From: Gordonia oryzae
GTDB lineage: Bacteria > Actinomycetota > Actinomycetes > Mycobacteriales > Mycobacteriaceae
Direction: 5' to 3'
NCBI RefSeq assembly: GCF_003797185.1
Contig: NZ_RKMH01000006.1
Location: 1-64,000, forward strand
DNA: 64,000 nucleotides
In this document: one piece after another, positions 52,126 through 62,253 of the stretch
Position numbering within the stretch: the first letter of the stretch is position 1
Layout: each line of letters starts with the position of its first letter
Program-made: the position numbers and the translations under genes
The notes under the pieces: generated by a model
What the model was told of the DNA's origin: nothing
The model's database searches: none
The model's input: the letters and a program-made list of their open reading frames with translations, nothing else

Positions 52126-53037
52126 CTAGAAGCCCATGCGGCGCAACTGCTTTGGATCGCGCTGCCAGTCTTTGGCCACCTTCACGTGCAGGTCGAGGTA
52201 CACCTTCACACCCAGGAGTGCCTCGATCTGACGGCGCGCCGTAGTGCCCACCGCCTTGAGACGGGACCCCTTATGGCCGATGATGATGCCCTTCTGGCTG
52301 TCACGCTCGACGTAGAGGATCGCGTGAACATCGACCATCGGCGCTTGCTCCGGTGCCCGATCCTCGCGCGGGATGATCTCCTCGATGACCACCGCCAACG
52401 AGTGCGGCAACTCATCGTGCACTCCCTCGAGTGCGGCCTCACGGATGAACTCGGCCATCAGGACCTGTTCGGGCTCGTCGGTGAGTTCTCCGTCGGGATA
52501 GAATGCCGGGCCGTGCTCCATCAGCGACACCAGCACCTCGGTCAACACGTCGATCTGCTCACCCGAGGTCGCCGAGACGGGCACCACTTCCGATGTGGGT
52601 CCGAGCAATTCGGAGAGGGCGAGCAGCTGGGCGGCGACCTGCTCGGGACCGACGCGATCGATCTTGGTGACGATGCCGAGCACCGTGGTCCCCGGCGCCA
52701 TCTGCCGGACCTGCGAGACAATCCACCGGTCACCCGGACCGATCCGCTCGTCGGCCGGGATGCAGACACCGATGACGTCGACCTCGGAGTAGGTGTCGCG
52801 AACCAGATCGTTGAGTCGCTGACCGAGCAGCGTCCGCGGCCGGTGCAGCCCTGGGGTGTCGACAAGGATCAGCTGAGCGTCGGGCCGATTCACGATTCCG
52901 CGGATGGTGTGGCGGGTGGTCTGCGGCCGATTGGAGGTGATCGCGATCTTCTCGCCCACCAGCGCATTGGTCAAAGTCGACTTGCCGGTGTTCGGACGGC
53001 CGACAAAGCACACGAAACCCGAACGGAATTCGGTCAT
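52126..53037 (-). CDS. era: GTPase Era, 16S rRNA-binding
   Basis: Era binds 16S rRNA and helps mature the small ribosomal subunit. The 303-residue product has GTPase motifs GRPNTGKST (G1), DTPGLH (G3) and TKID (G4), then a KH RNA-binding domain with IIGHKGSRLKAVGTTARR near 245. It is the last gene of the phoH-ybeY-hlyC/corC-cdd-era chain and overlaps the preceding gene by four bases. Confidence 0.95.
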   Translation of the reverse strand: MTEFRSGFVCFVGRPNTGKSTLTNALVGEKIAITSNRPQTTRHTIRGIVNRPDAQLILVDTPGLHRPRTLLGQRLNDLVRDTYSEVDVIGVCIPADERIGPGDRWIVSQVRQMAPGTTVLGIVTKIDRVGPEQVAAQLLALSELLGPTSEVVPVSATSGEQIDVLTEVLVSLMEHGPAFYPDGELTDEPEQVLMAEFIREAALEGVHDELPHSLAVVIEEIIPREDRAPEQAPMVDVHAILYVERDSQKGIIIGHKGSRLKAVGTTARRQIEALLGVKVYLDLHVKVAKDWQRDPKQLRRMGF

Positions 53038-53393
53038 GAAGCCGCGTCCGCCCCGGCACCGGCCCGGATGCGGTCGAGCACGGTGCCCGCGGCATCGGCG
53101 ACCACCAGCAGTGCGTCCGGGCTGATCTCGGCGAGTGTCGCGCGGCCCGGGTCATCGGCGCCACCGCCGACGATCACCGCGGCCTCGAACGACTCGGCAC
53201 CACTCGACAGTGCGGTGACCACTGCGACCTGTAGTGCCGACAGTTCCAACGAGGCGGTACGCACGTCGGCACCGGCATAGGTTCGGCCATCTCCCTCGCG
53301 CACCGCAGCGCCCGACGGCGACTGCGCCCGGCCGCGCGCGCCGCGGGCGAGAGTCACCAGCTTGGCGTCTTCGTCACCCAATGGCTCGCTCAC
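53034..53393 (-). CDS. degenerate cytidine-deaminase-like protein (Rv2365c-like)
   Basis: A 119-residue protein in the position of Rv2365c. The order of strands and helices resembles cytidine deaminase ([35 protein letters not shown]), where TY.G..V.. is the substrate-binding start. However, the zinc ligands (H/C-A-E and PCxxC) are missing: [10 protein letters not shown] replaces the HAE-like motif, and no cysteine occurs. It is therefore unlikely to deaminate cytidine. It is held in a tightly overlapping operon, so it likely has another role, perhaps partnering Era or YbeY. Confidence 0.7.
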   Translation of the reverse strand: MSEPLGDEDAKLVTLARGARGRAQSPSGAAVREGDGRTYAGADVRTASLELSALQVAVVTALSSGAESFEAAVIVGGGADDPGRATLAEISPDALLVVADAAGTVLDRIRAGAGADAAS

Positions 53394-54811
53394 ATGGTCT
53401 CCTTCTCCTGGGCGTCCCGGCGCTCAGCGTATTCGCCGTTGCGTCGAGAGCGTTCCCCGCCCCGTGAGCCGCCACGCCGGCTCGGCGCGTCGTTGCGCTC
53501 TTCCTCTCGGGCATCGAGCGGATCCCGCTCGGACTCGGGCCCCTCGATCTGCTCGACGAGCACGGTTGTGATGCGCTGGCGACCTTGCCGATTCGGCCTG
53601 CCCTCGGCCACCAGTTGCAGGCCGTGGCTCGCGACACGAGCCCCCGGCAGCGGGACCCGGCCGAGTTCGAGGCCGACGAGACCGCCGACGGTTTCGACCT
53701 CGTCGTCGTCGATGTCGATGTCGAACAGTTCACCGAGGTCTTCCACCGGTAGTCGCGCCGAGACGCGGTAGCGACCGTCGCCGAGATCTTCCACGGGGGC
53801 GACCTCACCGGTGTCGTACTCGTCGGTGATCTCCCCTACGATCTCCTCGAGGACGTCCTCGATGGTGACGAGCCCGGCGATGCCGCCGTATTCATCGACG
53901 AGCAACGCCATGTGGTTGTGGGTACGCCGCATGTCCTCCAGAACCCGGTCCAGCGGCTTGGAGTCGGGTATGAATTCCGCCGGGCGCATCACCGCCGAAA
54001 CGCTCACCATGCGGGCGTCCTCGCCGTGCATCGAGCGCTCTACGAGATCCTTCAGATACACCACCCCGAGAATGTCGTCGGGATTCTCCCCGATCACCGG
54101 GATACGCGAATGCCCGCTGCGCACAGCCAAACTCGTTGCCTGCGCGGCGCTCTTGTCACTCTCGATCCAGATCATCTCCGGTCGCGGCACCATCACCTCG
54201 CGGGCGTTGGTGTCGCCGAGTTCGAAGACCGACTGGATCATGCGGCGCTCATCTGCGGCCACCACCCCGCTCGCCTCGGCGAGGTCGACAACCTCCCGCA
54301 ACTCGACCTCGGTGGCGAACGGCCCGTTGCGGTATCCCTTGCCCGGCGTCACCGCGTTTCCGATGAGGATGAGTAGCCGGGTCAGCGGGGTGAGGATCAC
54401 GCCCAGGATCTGCAGGGCAGCGGCCGAGGCCAGGGCGATGGTGTAGGCGTGCTGACGACCGAGCGTGCGCGGTCCGACCCCGGCAGCCACATATGACACC
54501 ACCGCCATCCCGGCGATGGCGACGGTCAGTCCCCATTCGACGCCCAGTTCGGACACGGCGATCACCGCGACCATCGCGACGGCAGCGGTCTCACACACCA
54601 CCCGCAGCAACACCGCGAGACCGACATAGGTCGCGCGAGCGGCGAGCACCCGCATGAGCCGCACCGCACCCGCGCGCTTTTCCTTGACCATGTCCTCGAC
54701 GCGGGCAATCGACACCGTCGACACCGCGGTGTCCACCGCAGCGAACACACCACTGAGGACGACGAGGACGACGGCGCACAGCACGAACCACGAATAGCCG
54801 GCCCCGGTCAC
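53390..54811 (-). CDS. HlyC/CorC-family transporter-like protein (CNNM/CBS)
   Basis: A membrane protein of the magnesium/cobalt-efflux related family. Residues 1-190 form a DUF21/CNNM transmembrane domain with three to four helices. Residues about 195-330 are two CBS domains ([44 protein letters not shown]), and 345-425 is a CorC_HlyC domain. A basic, disordered tail ends the protein. It lies between ybeY and the deaminase-like gene, each junction overlapping by four bases, as in Rv2366c. Confidence 0.88.
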   Translation of the reverse strand: MTGAGYSWFVLCAVVLVVLSGVFAAVDTAVSTVSIARVEDMVKEKRAGAVRLMRVLAARATYVGLAVLLRVVCETAAVAMVAVIAVSELGVEWGLTVAIAGMAVVSYVAAGVGPRTLGRQHAYTIALASAAALQILGVILTPLTRLLILIGNAVTPGKGYRNGPFATEVELREVVDLAEASGVVAADERRMIQSVFELGDTNAREVMVPRPEMIWIESDKSAAQATSLAVRSGHSRIPVIGENPDDILGVVYLKDLVERSMHGEDARMVSVSAVMRPAEFIPDSKPLDRVLEDMRRTHNHMALLVDEYGGIAGLVTIEDVLEEIVGEITDEYDTGEVAPVEDLGDGRYRVSARLPVEDLGELFDIDIDDDEVETVGGLVGLELGRVPLPGARVASHGLQLVAEGRPNRQGRQRITTVLVEQIEGPESERDPLDAREEERNDAPSRRGGSRGGERSRRNGEYAERRDAQEKETM

Positions 54812-55410
54812 TGCTCCGACGAGCCCGCGGGCCGCTGCTGCGCGGAGCCCTCGTCACCTCCCGGGAACTCGGGGAACGCGGAGTCGGTGAACCCGATGTT
54901 GGTCAGCAGACGGGTGTCCCGGTCGGCTTGACGTTGCTGCTGGGCCTGCCGGTGCCGCTGCGAATAGAACTCCTCGAGCAGACGGTTCTGCAGGCCGAAC
55001 ATCTCCTTCTCCTCCTCAGGTTCTGCGTGGTCGTAGCCGAGCAGATGCAGGACGCCGTGGATGGTGAGCATCGCCAGTTCGTGCTCGAGTGAGCGCCGGG
55101 CCTCGCGGGCCTGTGTGGCGGCGAATTGGGGGCAGAGAACGATATCGCCGAGGATGGCAGGGCCCGGCTCGGCGGCATCGGGTCGCCCGCCGGGCACCAA
55201 CTCGTCCATCGGGAAGCTCATCACGTCGGTGGGACCGGGTAGATCCATCCATTGCACATGCATGTCGGCCATTGTCGGCTCGTCCACACAGAGCACCGAG
55301 AGCTCGGCCCCGGGATGAACGTCCATCGCCTCGGTCGCGAATCGTGCTGCGGCGAGCACTAATTCGGCGGGGACGTCCACGCCGGACTCGTTGGCGAATT
55401 CGATGCTCAT
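54808..55410 (-). CDS. ybeY: endoribonuclease YbeY
   Basis: YbeY is a zinc metalloendonuclease needed for rRNA maturation and ribosome quality control. The 200-residue product has the zinc motif [11 protein letters not shown] (H3xH5xH type) near 119-129 and DVMSFPMDE near 64. A glutamine-rich C-terminal extension (about 150-200) is longer than in most homologues. It overlaps phoH upstream and the HlyC/CorC gene downstream by four bases each. Confidence 0.93.
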   Translation of the reverse strand: MSIEFANESGVDVPAELVLAAARFATEAMDVHPGAELSVLCVDEPTMADMHVQWMDLPGPTDVMSFPMDELVPGGRPDAAEPGPAILGDIVLCPQFAATQAREARRSLEHELAMLTIHGVLHLLGYDHAEPEEEKEMFGLQNRLLEEFYSQRHRQAQQQRQADRDTRLLTNIGFTDSAFPEFPGGDEGSAQQRPAGSSEQ

Positions 55411-57581
55411 GAGCGTCGTCCCTGACTTGCCGAGCGCCGCGCGGCGCGATTGGGGCCACCGATACGATCCGAGTCACGCAGTCGCGGGTTGTCCCGCGCC
55501 GCCTCCTCGGCCCGCCCATAGGCGTCGACGATGTCGGCGACGAGCCGGTGCCGGACCACGTCCTGACTGGTCAGGGTGGCGAAGTGGATGTCATCGATGC
55601 CGTCGAGGATGCGGGCGGCGGCCATCAGTCCGCTCTGCGCTCCGCCGGGCAGATCGACCTGCGTGGTGTCGCCGGTGACCACCACCTTCGACCCGAATCC
55701 CAGCCGGGTCAGGAACATCTTCATCTGCTCGCCGGTGGTGTTCTGCGCCTCGTCGAGGATGATGAAGGCGTCATTGAGCGTGTTGTGGGTCAGCAGGAAG
55801 TCCTCGGTGACATAGAGCGAATCCTCCGCCGCCACACGGATGCAGACGGCTTCGTCGGTACCCACCGATTCGATGCTTTCGATGTAGCGCTTGGGCGCTG
55901 TGACCGTGGTCGCGCCAAATTTCTGCGCCTTGCCTGTCATCCGGAACGGAGCGAGCCCGTCCGGGAGACGAATGTCGAGGACGTGGGCGTCAGGTCGGGC
56001 CAATACCTCTCGACCCGGCGCTCTACCCGAGGGCATTCTCCGCGCGACGTGGGTTCGTCCGTAAACGACACCGCCCAGCGATCGCACCAGGAACATCACG
56101 TCATCGCGCAGCTGGTCCGACACTGTCACATACTGCACACGGCAGGACCGGCCGGTCTGGGTCACTGCGCCACTATCAGTGTCCAGAAGACCCTGCAGCA
56201 CTGCCAATCGGACGTCGGACGAGTTGAGAAGATACTGCTTCGGTACGAACGTCGTAGAGGACGTGGTGCCCCACAATCCGAGTTCGCGCATGGCGTGGGT
56301 GACCGCGTTCTCGATCGTGACCGGCTCGCCGGGAGTGGCGATCCGGTCGAGGACGTAGTCGACGTCGGATCGCTGTCGTGCGCGAACACCCGGCACGGCC
56401 ATGACCAGCGCATCGACCAGCGCACGGTCGGCTGTCGTCAACGATGGCGTGGTCATCCCCTCTATGCAGCCGTCACCCAGGATCAGACCGAGCGCATAGG
56501 GGTCGAGCGGATGCGGTTGACGAGGAAACTCCGCAGCGCCACTCAAGAGCGGTAACTCGAATCGGTGATAGTGAGCCGCCCGGAGATTTCCGATCATCTC
56601 CTTCGTCTCGAGCACCCTCGGGCCGGTGCCGCGACGACGGTCGTCTGGCGTGTACACCGACCACAGGTGGTCGGTGGAGCAGAGGGTGGACGCACCGTCG
56701 GCAGTGGTGACTCGCACGATGTCCTTGAACCCCTGCGGGTAGACGCCAAGGACTTCGGTCGGCGTGCCGTTCGAGGCGATGACGTGATCGCCGACCTCGA
56801 TGTCACCGATCGGACGGAAGCCCTGTGGCGTGAGGACCCTGGTCGACACCGGCTGCGCCCGGCCACGCATATACGCCAGTGGCGCCACTTCGATCACCCC
56901 GGCGGCCATGAGCTTGGGGATCGACTCGGGGTCCATCATGTCGTGCAACGCGTCGTAGAGCGGTCGCAGATACGGGTCGATCTTCTCGCTGAGTGTTCCG
57001 GGCAGAAAGCCCAGTCGCTCACCGGCTTCCACCGCGGGTCTGGTGAGAATGATGCGGTTCACGCTCTTGGATTGCAGTGCCTGCACGGCCTTGGCCATCG
57101 CCAGATAGGTCTTGCCGGTACCGGCCGGGCCCAGACCGAACACGATGGTGTTGGCGTCGATGGCATCGACGTAACGCTTCTGGTTGAGGGTCTTGGGCCG
57201 GATGGTCTTGCCGCGGCGCGAGAGGATGTCGAGGGACAGGACATCGGCGGGCGATTCGGTGGCACCCTCGGACAGCATCGACACGCCCTGGCGGACGAGA
57301 TCTGGGGTCAGCGTGGTGCCGCGACCGACGAGGTCCGCGAGTTCACCCATGACGCGCTCGGCGGCGGCGACGTCGGCGCCACGGCCACGAAGCGTGATCT
57401 GATTGCCGCGCACGTGGATATCGGCCGGGAGGAGTTGCTCAAGCGTGCGCAGATTGACATCGCTGGTGCCGAGCAGCCCGAACACCACCTCGGGAGGGAC
57501 ATCGATGATGGAGGTGACCACAGGTCCGGCCCCTGCGGCGCCGCGCGCCGGCGCACGACCGTCGGGGTTGTCGTCACTCAC
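55407..57581 (-). CDS. phoH: PhoH-like ATPase interrupted by an intein
   Basis: PhoH is a P-loop ATPase often linked to RNA metabolism and encoded with ybeY and era. The host protein is about 365 residues when the intein (residues 242-600) is removed: an N-terminal KH-like region with QITLRGRG, Walker [13 protein letters not shown] near 150, [15 protein letters not shown], and, after the intein, [11 protein letters not shown] (Walker B) and [15 protein letters not shown]. The whole 724-codon frame is intact, so splicing must restore the active site. It is the first gene of the phoH-ybeY-hlyC/corC-cdd-like-era operon. Confidence 0.93.
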   Translation of the reverse strand: MSDDNPDGRAPARGAAGAGPVVTSIIDVPPEVVFGLLGTSDVNLRTLEQLLPADIHVRGNQITLRGRGADVAAAERVMGELADLVGRGTTLTPDLVRQGVSMLSEGATESPADVLSLDILSRRGKTIRPKTLNQKRYVDAIDANTIVFGLGPAGTGKTYLAMAKAVQALQSKSVNRIILTRPAVEAGERLGFLPGTLSEKIDPYLRPLYDALHDMMDPESIPKLMAAGVIEVAPLAYMRGRAQPVSTRVLTPQGFRPIGDIEVGDHVIASNGTPTEVLGVYPQGFKDIVRVTTADGASTLCSTDHLWSVYTPDDRRRGTGPRVLETKEMIGNLRAAHYHRFELPLLSGAAEFPRQPHPLDPYALGLILGDGCIEGMTTPSLTTADRALVDALVMAVPGVRARQRSDVDYVLDRIATPGEPVTIENAVTHAMRELGLWGTTSSTTFVPKQYLLNSSDVRLAVLQGLLDTDSGAVTQTGRSCRVQYVTVSDQLRDDVMFLVRSLGGVVYGRTHVARRMPSGRAPGREVLARPDAHVLDIRLPDGLAPFRMTGKAQKFGATTVTAPKRYIESIESVGTDEAVCIRVAAEDSLYVTEDFLLTHNTLNDAFIILDEAQNTTGEQMKMFLTRLGFGSKVVVTGDTTQVDLPGGAQSGLMAAARILDGIDDIHFATLTSQDVVRHRLVADIVDAYGRAEEAARDNPRLRDSDRIGGPNRAARRSASQGRRS
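55782..56858 (-). other. intein in PhoH, class 3-like with LAGLIDADG endonuclease
   Basis: A 359-residue insertion between PLAYMRGR and TLNDAF, a conserved site just before Walker B. It begins with alanine rather than cysteine or serine. Trp66 in TDHLW (block B), Cys339 in AVCIRV (block F), Thr357 before HN at the end (block G) and a Thr at position +1 match the W-C-T signature of class 3 inteins, which splice without a residue-1 nucleophile. Two LAGLIDADG blocks (LGLILGDG with Asp129; LLDTDS with Asp226 or Asp228) indicate a full homing endonuclease. Insertion into the ATPase core fits a selfish element. Confidence 0.9.
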
Positions 57582-57713
57582 GTATCAGATCACTCCTGGA
57601 GTTCGGGGGGCGCGCCATACGGCGATGTGTGGTCAAGTCTATCCCTGCCCAACGGGCAATCCGCGATCGAATATTCCGTTCTCCGCACCGTCGCGCACCT
57701 CGGACCCAGCGCT

Positions 57714-58547
57714 CTACAGTCCCAGCGCCCGGATCGTCTGCCGATTACACACGCTGCGCGGATCGACGAACGCTTCGTGCCCCTCCTCGGGCACGACGAT
57801 CAGTTCGGCTGACTGACCCCGCGCGGATACCGTGGCGACATAGCGGCGGCTGAACTCCACCGGAATGGCGGTGTCACGGTCGCCATGAATGACCACGACA
57901 TGTGCGTCGAAGGGTTCCTGCTCCATGGGAGATGCGGCCCGATAGCGCTGGGTCGCCTGTGCGTGAGGACCGCCGATCAATGCCTGCACCGACTCCCGGC
58001 CGGCCTGTCCCGCGGCCACGAGATCCAGGGCCGCCGACTGGGCGACCACGGTGGTGATGCGGGTGTTCGCGGTCTGCGCCCGCAGCTGCGCGGTGGCCCA
58101 CACCGCAAGCTGACCTCCGGCCGAATGCCCTACGACCGCAACCGAATTCCAGTCGACACGGTCGGCGACGGCTGCCGGCAGGGCGTCTCGGACCGGCCCG
58201 TCGAGCGCGTTGATCGCGGCGATGACGTCACGGCCGGTGTGCGGCCATCCTCCGCCGTTCTCCCCCACGCGCCGGTACTCGATGTTCCAGACCAACGCGC
58301 CACGTTCGCCGTACTGCCGGGCGATCGCCGACTCGATGGTCAGCGAGAACTCGGTGGTCCAGTAGCCGCCGTGGATCAGCACGACAGGCCGCATCGTGGC
58401 GGGAAGATCGGCCTCCTCGGCAGCGTGATAGATGTGCCCGAACTGCGAGTTCGCCTCACCGTAGGCGATCGCCGTCCGGTGCACCGCGCAGCGCCTCATC
58501 GGTCGCACCGATCGGGTTTCATCGGACCCACCGATCGGTGAGGACAC
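57714..58547 (-). CDS. alpha/beta hydrolase (esterase/kynurenine-formamidase-like)
   Basis: A 277-residue alpha/beta-hydrolase with an oxyanion motif HGGYW near 60, nucleophile elbow GHSAGG near 141, an acid near VIHGDRDTAIP and histidine in PEEGHEAF near 256. This pattern suits carboxylesterases and kynurenine formamidase-like enzymes. ATG at 58499 (MRRCAVHR) is an alternative start that avoids the 29-base overlap with rsmE. It follows rsmE on the same strand. Substrate unknown. The gap 57582-57713 shows no gene. Confidence 0.75.
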   Translation of the reverse strand: MSSPIGGSDETRSVRPMRRCAVHRTAIAYGEANSQFGHIYHAAEEADLPATMRPVVLIHGGYWTTEFSLTIESAIARQYGERGALVWNIEYRRVGENGGGWPHTGRDVIAAINALDGPVRDALPAAVADRVDWNSVAVVGHSAGGQLAVWATAQLRAQTANTRITTVVAQSAALDLVAAGQAGRESVQALIGGPHAQATQRYRAASPMEQEPFDAHVVVIHGDRDTAIPVEFSRRYVATVSARGQSAELIVVPEEGHEAFVDPRSVCNRQTIRALGL

Positions 58548-59268
58548 CGAGCGCGCCGAGGGCGACCGACGCGGCCGTCGAGGTCCGTAACACCTCTGGC
58601 CCCAACAGCACAGCCTGCGCGCCGAGCGCGGTGAGATCGGCGATCTCGCTGTCGTCGAGACCGCCCTCGGGCCCGACCACCAGCATGATCTCGCGTGCCC
58701 GCGCCAGTGGCAGGCTCCGCAGCGTCACCGCAGCAGCCTCATGCAGTACCGCGACCACACCTCCGGCGGCGATCACCTCGGCGGCGTAGGCGCGCACGTC
58801 GATCGTGGAGGCGAGGTCGGTGACCTCCGGAATCCACGGACGCCGACTCTGTTTGGCGGCCGCGGAGGCCGCGGCCCGCCATTTGGCGACACCCTTGTCG
58901 GCCTTGCCCGCCCAGCGGGCGACGCACCGTGCCGATTGCCACGGCACGATCCGGTCGACACCGGCCTCGGTGGCGAGGTCGACGGCCAACTCCGAGCGCT
59001 CGGATTTCGGCAACGCCTGCACCAGGGTCACCGACGGCCGCGGCCGGTCGGTGAACACGAACCGGTGGGCGAGCGCCGACAGCGCATCCTTGCCCTCGAC
59101 CGCGCTCACCTCGCAGGTGGCGACCGACCCGGCGCCGTCACCGAGCAGCAGGGTCTCCCCCGGCCGCAGCCGCGCCACGGTCACCGCGTGGCGGCCTTCC
59201 GGCCCGGAGAGCAGGGTGGTGGTGCCGGCCGGCGGGACCTCATCGACCCAGAACAGGGGCGGGCTCAC
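58519..59268 (-). CDS. rsmE: 16S rRNA (uracil-1498-N3)-methyltransferase
   Basis: RsmE methylates U1498 of 16S rRNA with S-adenosylmethionine. The 249-residue product has an N-terminal PUA-like region (about 1-70) and a SPOUT methyltransferase domain with the knot motif LVVGPEGGLDDSEIADL near 195-212 and LGPEVLRTSTA. It lies 11 bases from dnaJ2 on the same strand, as in Rv2372c-Rv2373c. Confidence 0.93.
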   Translation of the reverse strand: MSPPLFWVDEVPPAGTTTLLSGPEGRHAVTVARLRPGETLLLGDGAGSVATCEVSAVEGKDALSALAHRFVFTDRPRPSVTLVQALPKSERSELAVDLATEAGVDRIVPWQSARCVARWAGKADKGVAKWRAAASAAAKQSRRPWIPEVTDLASTIDVRAYAAEVIAAGGVVAVLHEAAAVTLRSLPLARAREIMLVVGPEGGLDDSEIADLTALGAQAVLLGPEVLRTSTAASVALGALGVLTDRWVR

Positions 59269-59279
59269 GTCCGGGCCGA

Positions 59280-60437
59280 TCAGCGTCCCGCAAAGGCGTT
59301 GCGCAGTCGCGAGAACAACCCGCCCGGCGCTGCTGCCGCCGAGGTCGTGACCAGGTCGATGGCATCGTCGGACGCCTCGCGGAAGACTTTCAGCGCCTCG
59401 GTCTGCGCGGCGTTCAGCTTGGCCGGTACCGCGACGTCGAGATGGACGTGGAGGGTGCCGCGGGCACCGGTGTTCACGTGCGGCATACCCCGACCACGCA
59501 GTGTGGCGACCTGGCCGGGCTGGGTACCGGGCTCGATGGTGACAGTCGCGAGATCCCCGAGGATCGTCGGGACCTCGAAGCTACCGCCGAGCGCCGCGTC
59601 GGCGATCGGCACCCGCAACGTGCAATGCAGGTCGTCCTTGTCGCGAATGAACACCTCGTGCGGGCGCTCGCTGACCTCGACGTAGAGATCCCCGGCCGGT
59701 CCGCCGCCCGGCCCGACCTCACCTTGACCGGCCAACCGGACCCGCATGCCGCTCTCGATTCCCGCCGGGATGCGCACGGTCATGGTGCGGCGCGAACGCA
59801 CCCTTCCCTGGCCGCCGCATTTGTGGCACGGATCGGGGATGACCTCACCGGTGCCGTGGCAGGTCGGGCATTCGCGCACCGTCATGACCTGGCCGAGCAG
59901 CGAACGCTGCACTGCCTGGATCTCGCCGGCACCCTTACAGGTGTCGCAGCTGATCGGCTTCGAATCGCGGTTGGTCCCCGACCCGTGACACACATCGCAC
60001 AGGATCGCGGTGTCCACGGTGACCTCCTTGTTCACCCCGGAAGCGCACTCCTCCAGGTCGAGCTCGACGGCGACAAGCGCGGGCTCACCGGGCTGCACGC
60101 GCGAGCGCGGCCCGCGGCTACCACCGAAAGTACTGCCGAACCCACCGCCGGAGCCGAAGAACGCCTCGAACACGTCGCCGAGACCGCCCCCGCCGAAATT
60201 TGCACCGAATCCACCTCCGCCCGGACCTGCCAACGGGTCACCGCCGGCGTCGACGATCCGCCGCTTCTCCGGGTCGCTCAGCACCTCGTAGGCAGTCGTG
60301 ACCTCCTTGAAGCGCTCCTCTTCTCCCGGGTTGACGTCGGGATGCAGTTTGCGGGCCATCTGGCGGTAGGCCCGCTTGATCTCCTGGTCGGTTGCACCCT
60401 TGGCGACGCCCAGGATTCCGTAGTAGTCAGTTGCCAC
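59280..60437 (-). CDS. dnaJ2: chaperone DnaJ2
   Basis: A type I Hsp40 co-chaperone. The 385-residue product has a J domain ([20 protein letters not shown]... with the HPD motif in KLHPDVNPG), a glycine/phenylalanine-rich region (about 70-115) and four zinc-finger repeats: [24 protein letters not shown] and CHKCGGQG. The C-terminal substrate-binding domain follows. It is downstream of hrcA (139-base gap) and is probably part of the HrcA regulon. Confidence 0.95.
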   Translation of the reverse strand: MATDYYGILGVAKGATDQEIKRAYRQMARKLHPDVNPGEEERFKEVTTAYEVLSDPEKRRIVDAGGDPLAGPGGGGFGANFGGGGLGDVFEAFFGSGGGFGSTFGGSRGPRSRVQPGEPALVAVELDLEECASGVNKEVTVDTAILCDVCHGSGTNRDSKPISCDTCKGAGEIQAVQRSLLGQVMTVRECPTCHGTGEVIPDPCHKCGGQGRVRSRRTMTVRIPAGIESGMRVRLAGQGEVGPGGGPAGDLYVEVSERPHEVFIRDKDDLHCTLRVPIADAALGGSFEVPTILGDLATVTIEPGTQPGQVATLRGRGMPHVNTGARGTLHVHLDVAVPAKLNAAQTEALKVFREASDDAIDLVTTSAAAAPGGLFSRLRNAFAGR

Positions 60438-60576
60438 GGTTGTCTCGGTCCTTCGTTCTCACAGGTCACGTATGGCTCCGGGGATACCCTCACGGAGCCG
60501 GTGCATCGGATACCTCACCGAACGCGACGCCTGCCGCGCGCATTTCCTCTCGAGGCGGTTGTGCGCCGCCTCTGGT

Positions 60577-61611
60577 TCAGCGCTCGGCGAGCACCTCGCC
60601 CACGTACTTGGCAACGGCTGCCACCGACGCGATGGTTCCCGGATAGTCCATGCGGGTGGGCCCGACGACCCCGACCCCGCCGAACACGGTGCCCGAAGCA
60701 CCGTACCCCGTCGACACCACCGAGGTGCCACGCAGGTTCTCGGTCCGCGTCTCCTCCCCGATCTGCACCGTGACCCGGCCCATCCGCTGGCTCGTCGCCA
60801 ACAGCTTGAGGACGACCACCTGCTCCTCGAGAGCCTCGAGGACCGAATCCATCCCGCCGTTGACCGGGGCGAAATCGGCGGCGGCCCGCGCGAGATTCGA
60901 CGTGCCCGTCACCACCACACGGTCCTCGCCCCGTTCGACGAGGGTCTCGACCAACACGGTCGCGACATTCACCGTCGCGGTCCGCAGATCGGCTGGTGCG
61001 TTGTTGGCCAATTCGGCCACCGACGCCGAGGCCTCCTCGAGCCGCTTGCCGTGCAGCGCCGCGGAGAACATGTCCCGCAGACGGACGATCTCGTCCTCGG
61101 CGAGGTCTTGCGAAAGGGCGACCATGCGTTGCTCGACACGGCCGGTGTCGGTGATCACGATCAGCAACAACCGCGAGGGTGACACGGTGATCACCTCGAG
61201 GTGACGCACCGTCGCGGTGGACAAGACCGGATACTGGATGACCGCGACCTGGCGGGTGAGCTGGGCCAGCAGTCGCACCGACCGGCGCAGCACGTCGTCG
61301 AGATCGACTCCGGAATCGAGCACTGACAGGATCGCGCGACGCTCGGCCGCTGACAGCGGTTTGACCTCGCTGATGCGGTCGACGAACATCCGGTACCCCT
61401 TGTCGGTGGGTATCCGTCCCGAACTCGTGTGTGGTTGCGCGATGTAGCCCTCGGCCTCGAGTACCGCCATGTCATTGCGCACCGTGGCACTGGAGACGCC
61501 GAGCTGATGGCGTTCGACGAGCGCCTTCGACCCGATCGGCTCCTGCGTGGCAACGAAGTCGGTGACGATGGCACGAAGAATCTCGAACCGCCGATCATCG
61601 GTGGTCGACAC
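60577..61611 (-). CDS. hrcA: heat-inducible transcription repressor HrcA
   Basis: HrcA represses heat-shock genes by binding CIRCE elements when GroEL keeps it folded. The 344-residue product has an N-terminal winged helix (about 8-65; [34 protein letters not shown]) and a large dimerisation/GAF-like domain with [14 protein letters not shown] C-terminus ([14 protein letters not shown]). No CIRCE copy (TTAGCACTC...GAGTGCTAA) is seen upstream in 61612-61767. It is transcribed toward dnaJ2. Confidence 0.93.
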   Translation of the reverse strand: MSTTDDRRFEILRAIVTDFVATQEPIGSKALVERHQLGVSSATVRNDMAVLEAEGYIAQPHTSSGRIPTDKGYRMFVDRISEVKPLSAAERRAILSVLDSGVDLDDVLRRSVRLLAQLTRQVAVIQYPVLSTATVRHLEVITVSPSRLLLIVITDTGRVEQRMVALSQDLAEDEIVRLRDMFSAALHGKRLEEASASVAELANNAPADLRTATVNVATVLVETLVERGEDRVVVTGTSNLARAAADFAPVNGGMDSVLEALEEQVVVLKLLATSQRMGRVTVQIGEETRTENLRGTSVVSTGYGASGTVFGGVGVVGPTRMDYPGTIASVAAVAKYVGEVLAER

Positions 61612-61767
61612 AGGCCAGACCTCCTCTCGAACCCGCCCTCTGCCCTACAGTGGGTGGGTTCATTCTACGAAACACCGCCACGAAGTACGGGTGCACGTGT
61701 TCGATCGGCGAGGCGCCGGCGATCTCCGGCGGCCCGGGCGAACACCGCCCACGACAGGAAGGTCGCG

Positions 61768-62229
61768 ATGATCTTCAAAGGCGTCCGGGAGGGCAAGCCA
61801 TACCCTGACCACGCGTTGACCCATCGCGGTTGGGCCAAGATCCCGCCTCGACAGTTCCGCCTCGACGAGCTGATCACGGTGACTACGGTGCTCGCCCTGG
61901 ACAAGCTGCTCAGCGAGGATTCCACGTTCTATGGGGACCTGTTCTCCCATGTGGTCCGCTACGACGGAAACCTGTTTCTCGAGGACGGTCTACACCGGGC
62001 GGTCCGATCGGCGCTGCGTAACCGCACGGTCATCCACGCACGGATGCTCGATCTCGATGCGCTCGATCTGCGACCGGGGGCGCCGCCGCTCGACGAGCAA
62101 CTAGGCACCGAGTCCGACGAACTCCCCGCAATCGGGGCCACTCCGCCATTCGGGGAGTCCCCGGCCGGCGGGGCGCACCGACGCGCGGCCCGCAGTACCG
62201 GCTGGACCCCGCCACCTCAGCGCTGGTGA
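61768..62229 (+). CDS. conserved hypothetical protein, Rv2375-like
   Basis: A 153-residue protein of unknown function, divergent from hrcA as Rv2375 is in M. tuberculosis. The first 100 residues are strongly conserved-looking: FKGVREGKPYPDHALTHRGW, ITVTTVLALDKLLSEDS and FLEDGLHRAVRSALRNR. EDGLHRAVRSA is reminiscent of the ParB/Srx fold. The C-terminal 50 residues are proline-rich and probably disordered. ATG 61768 follows GGAAGG. Confidence 0.8.
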   Translation: MIFKGVREGKPYPDHALTHRGWAKIPPRQFRLDELITVTTVLALDKLLSEDSTFYGDLFSHVVRYDGNLFLEDGLHRAVRSALRNRTVIHARMLDLDALDLRPGAPPLDEQLGTESDELPAIGATPPFGESPAGGAHRRAARSTGWTPPPQRW

Positions 62230-62253
62230 ACCCGACACCGGCCGATCGCGTCG

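Noticed and set aside
61612-61767. CIRCE element upstream of hrcA
   Set aside because: No TTAGCACTC/GAGTGCTAA inverted repeat or near match was found.
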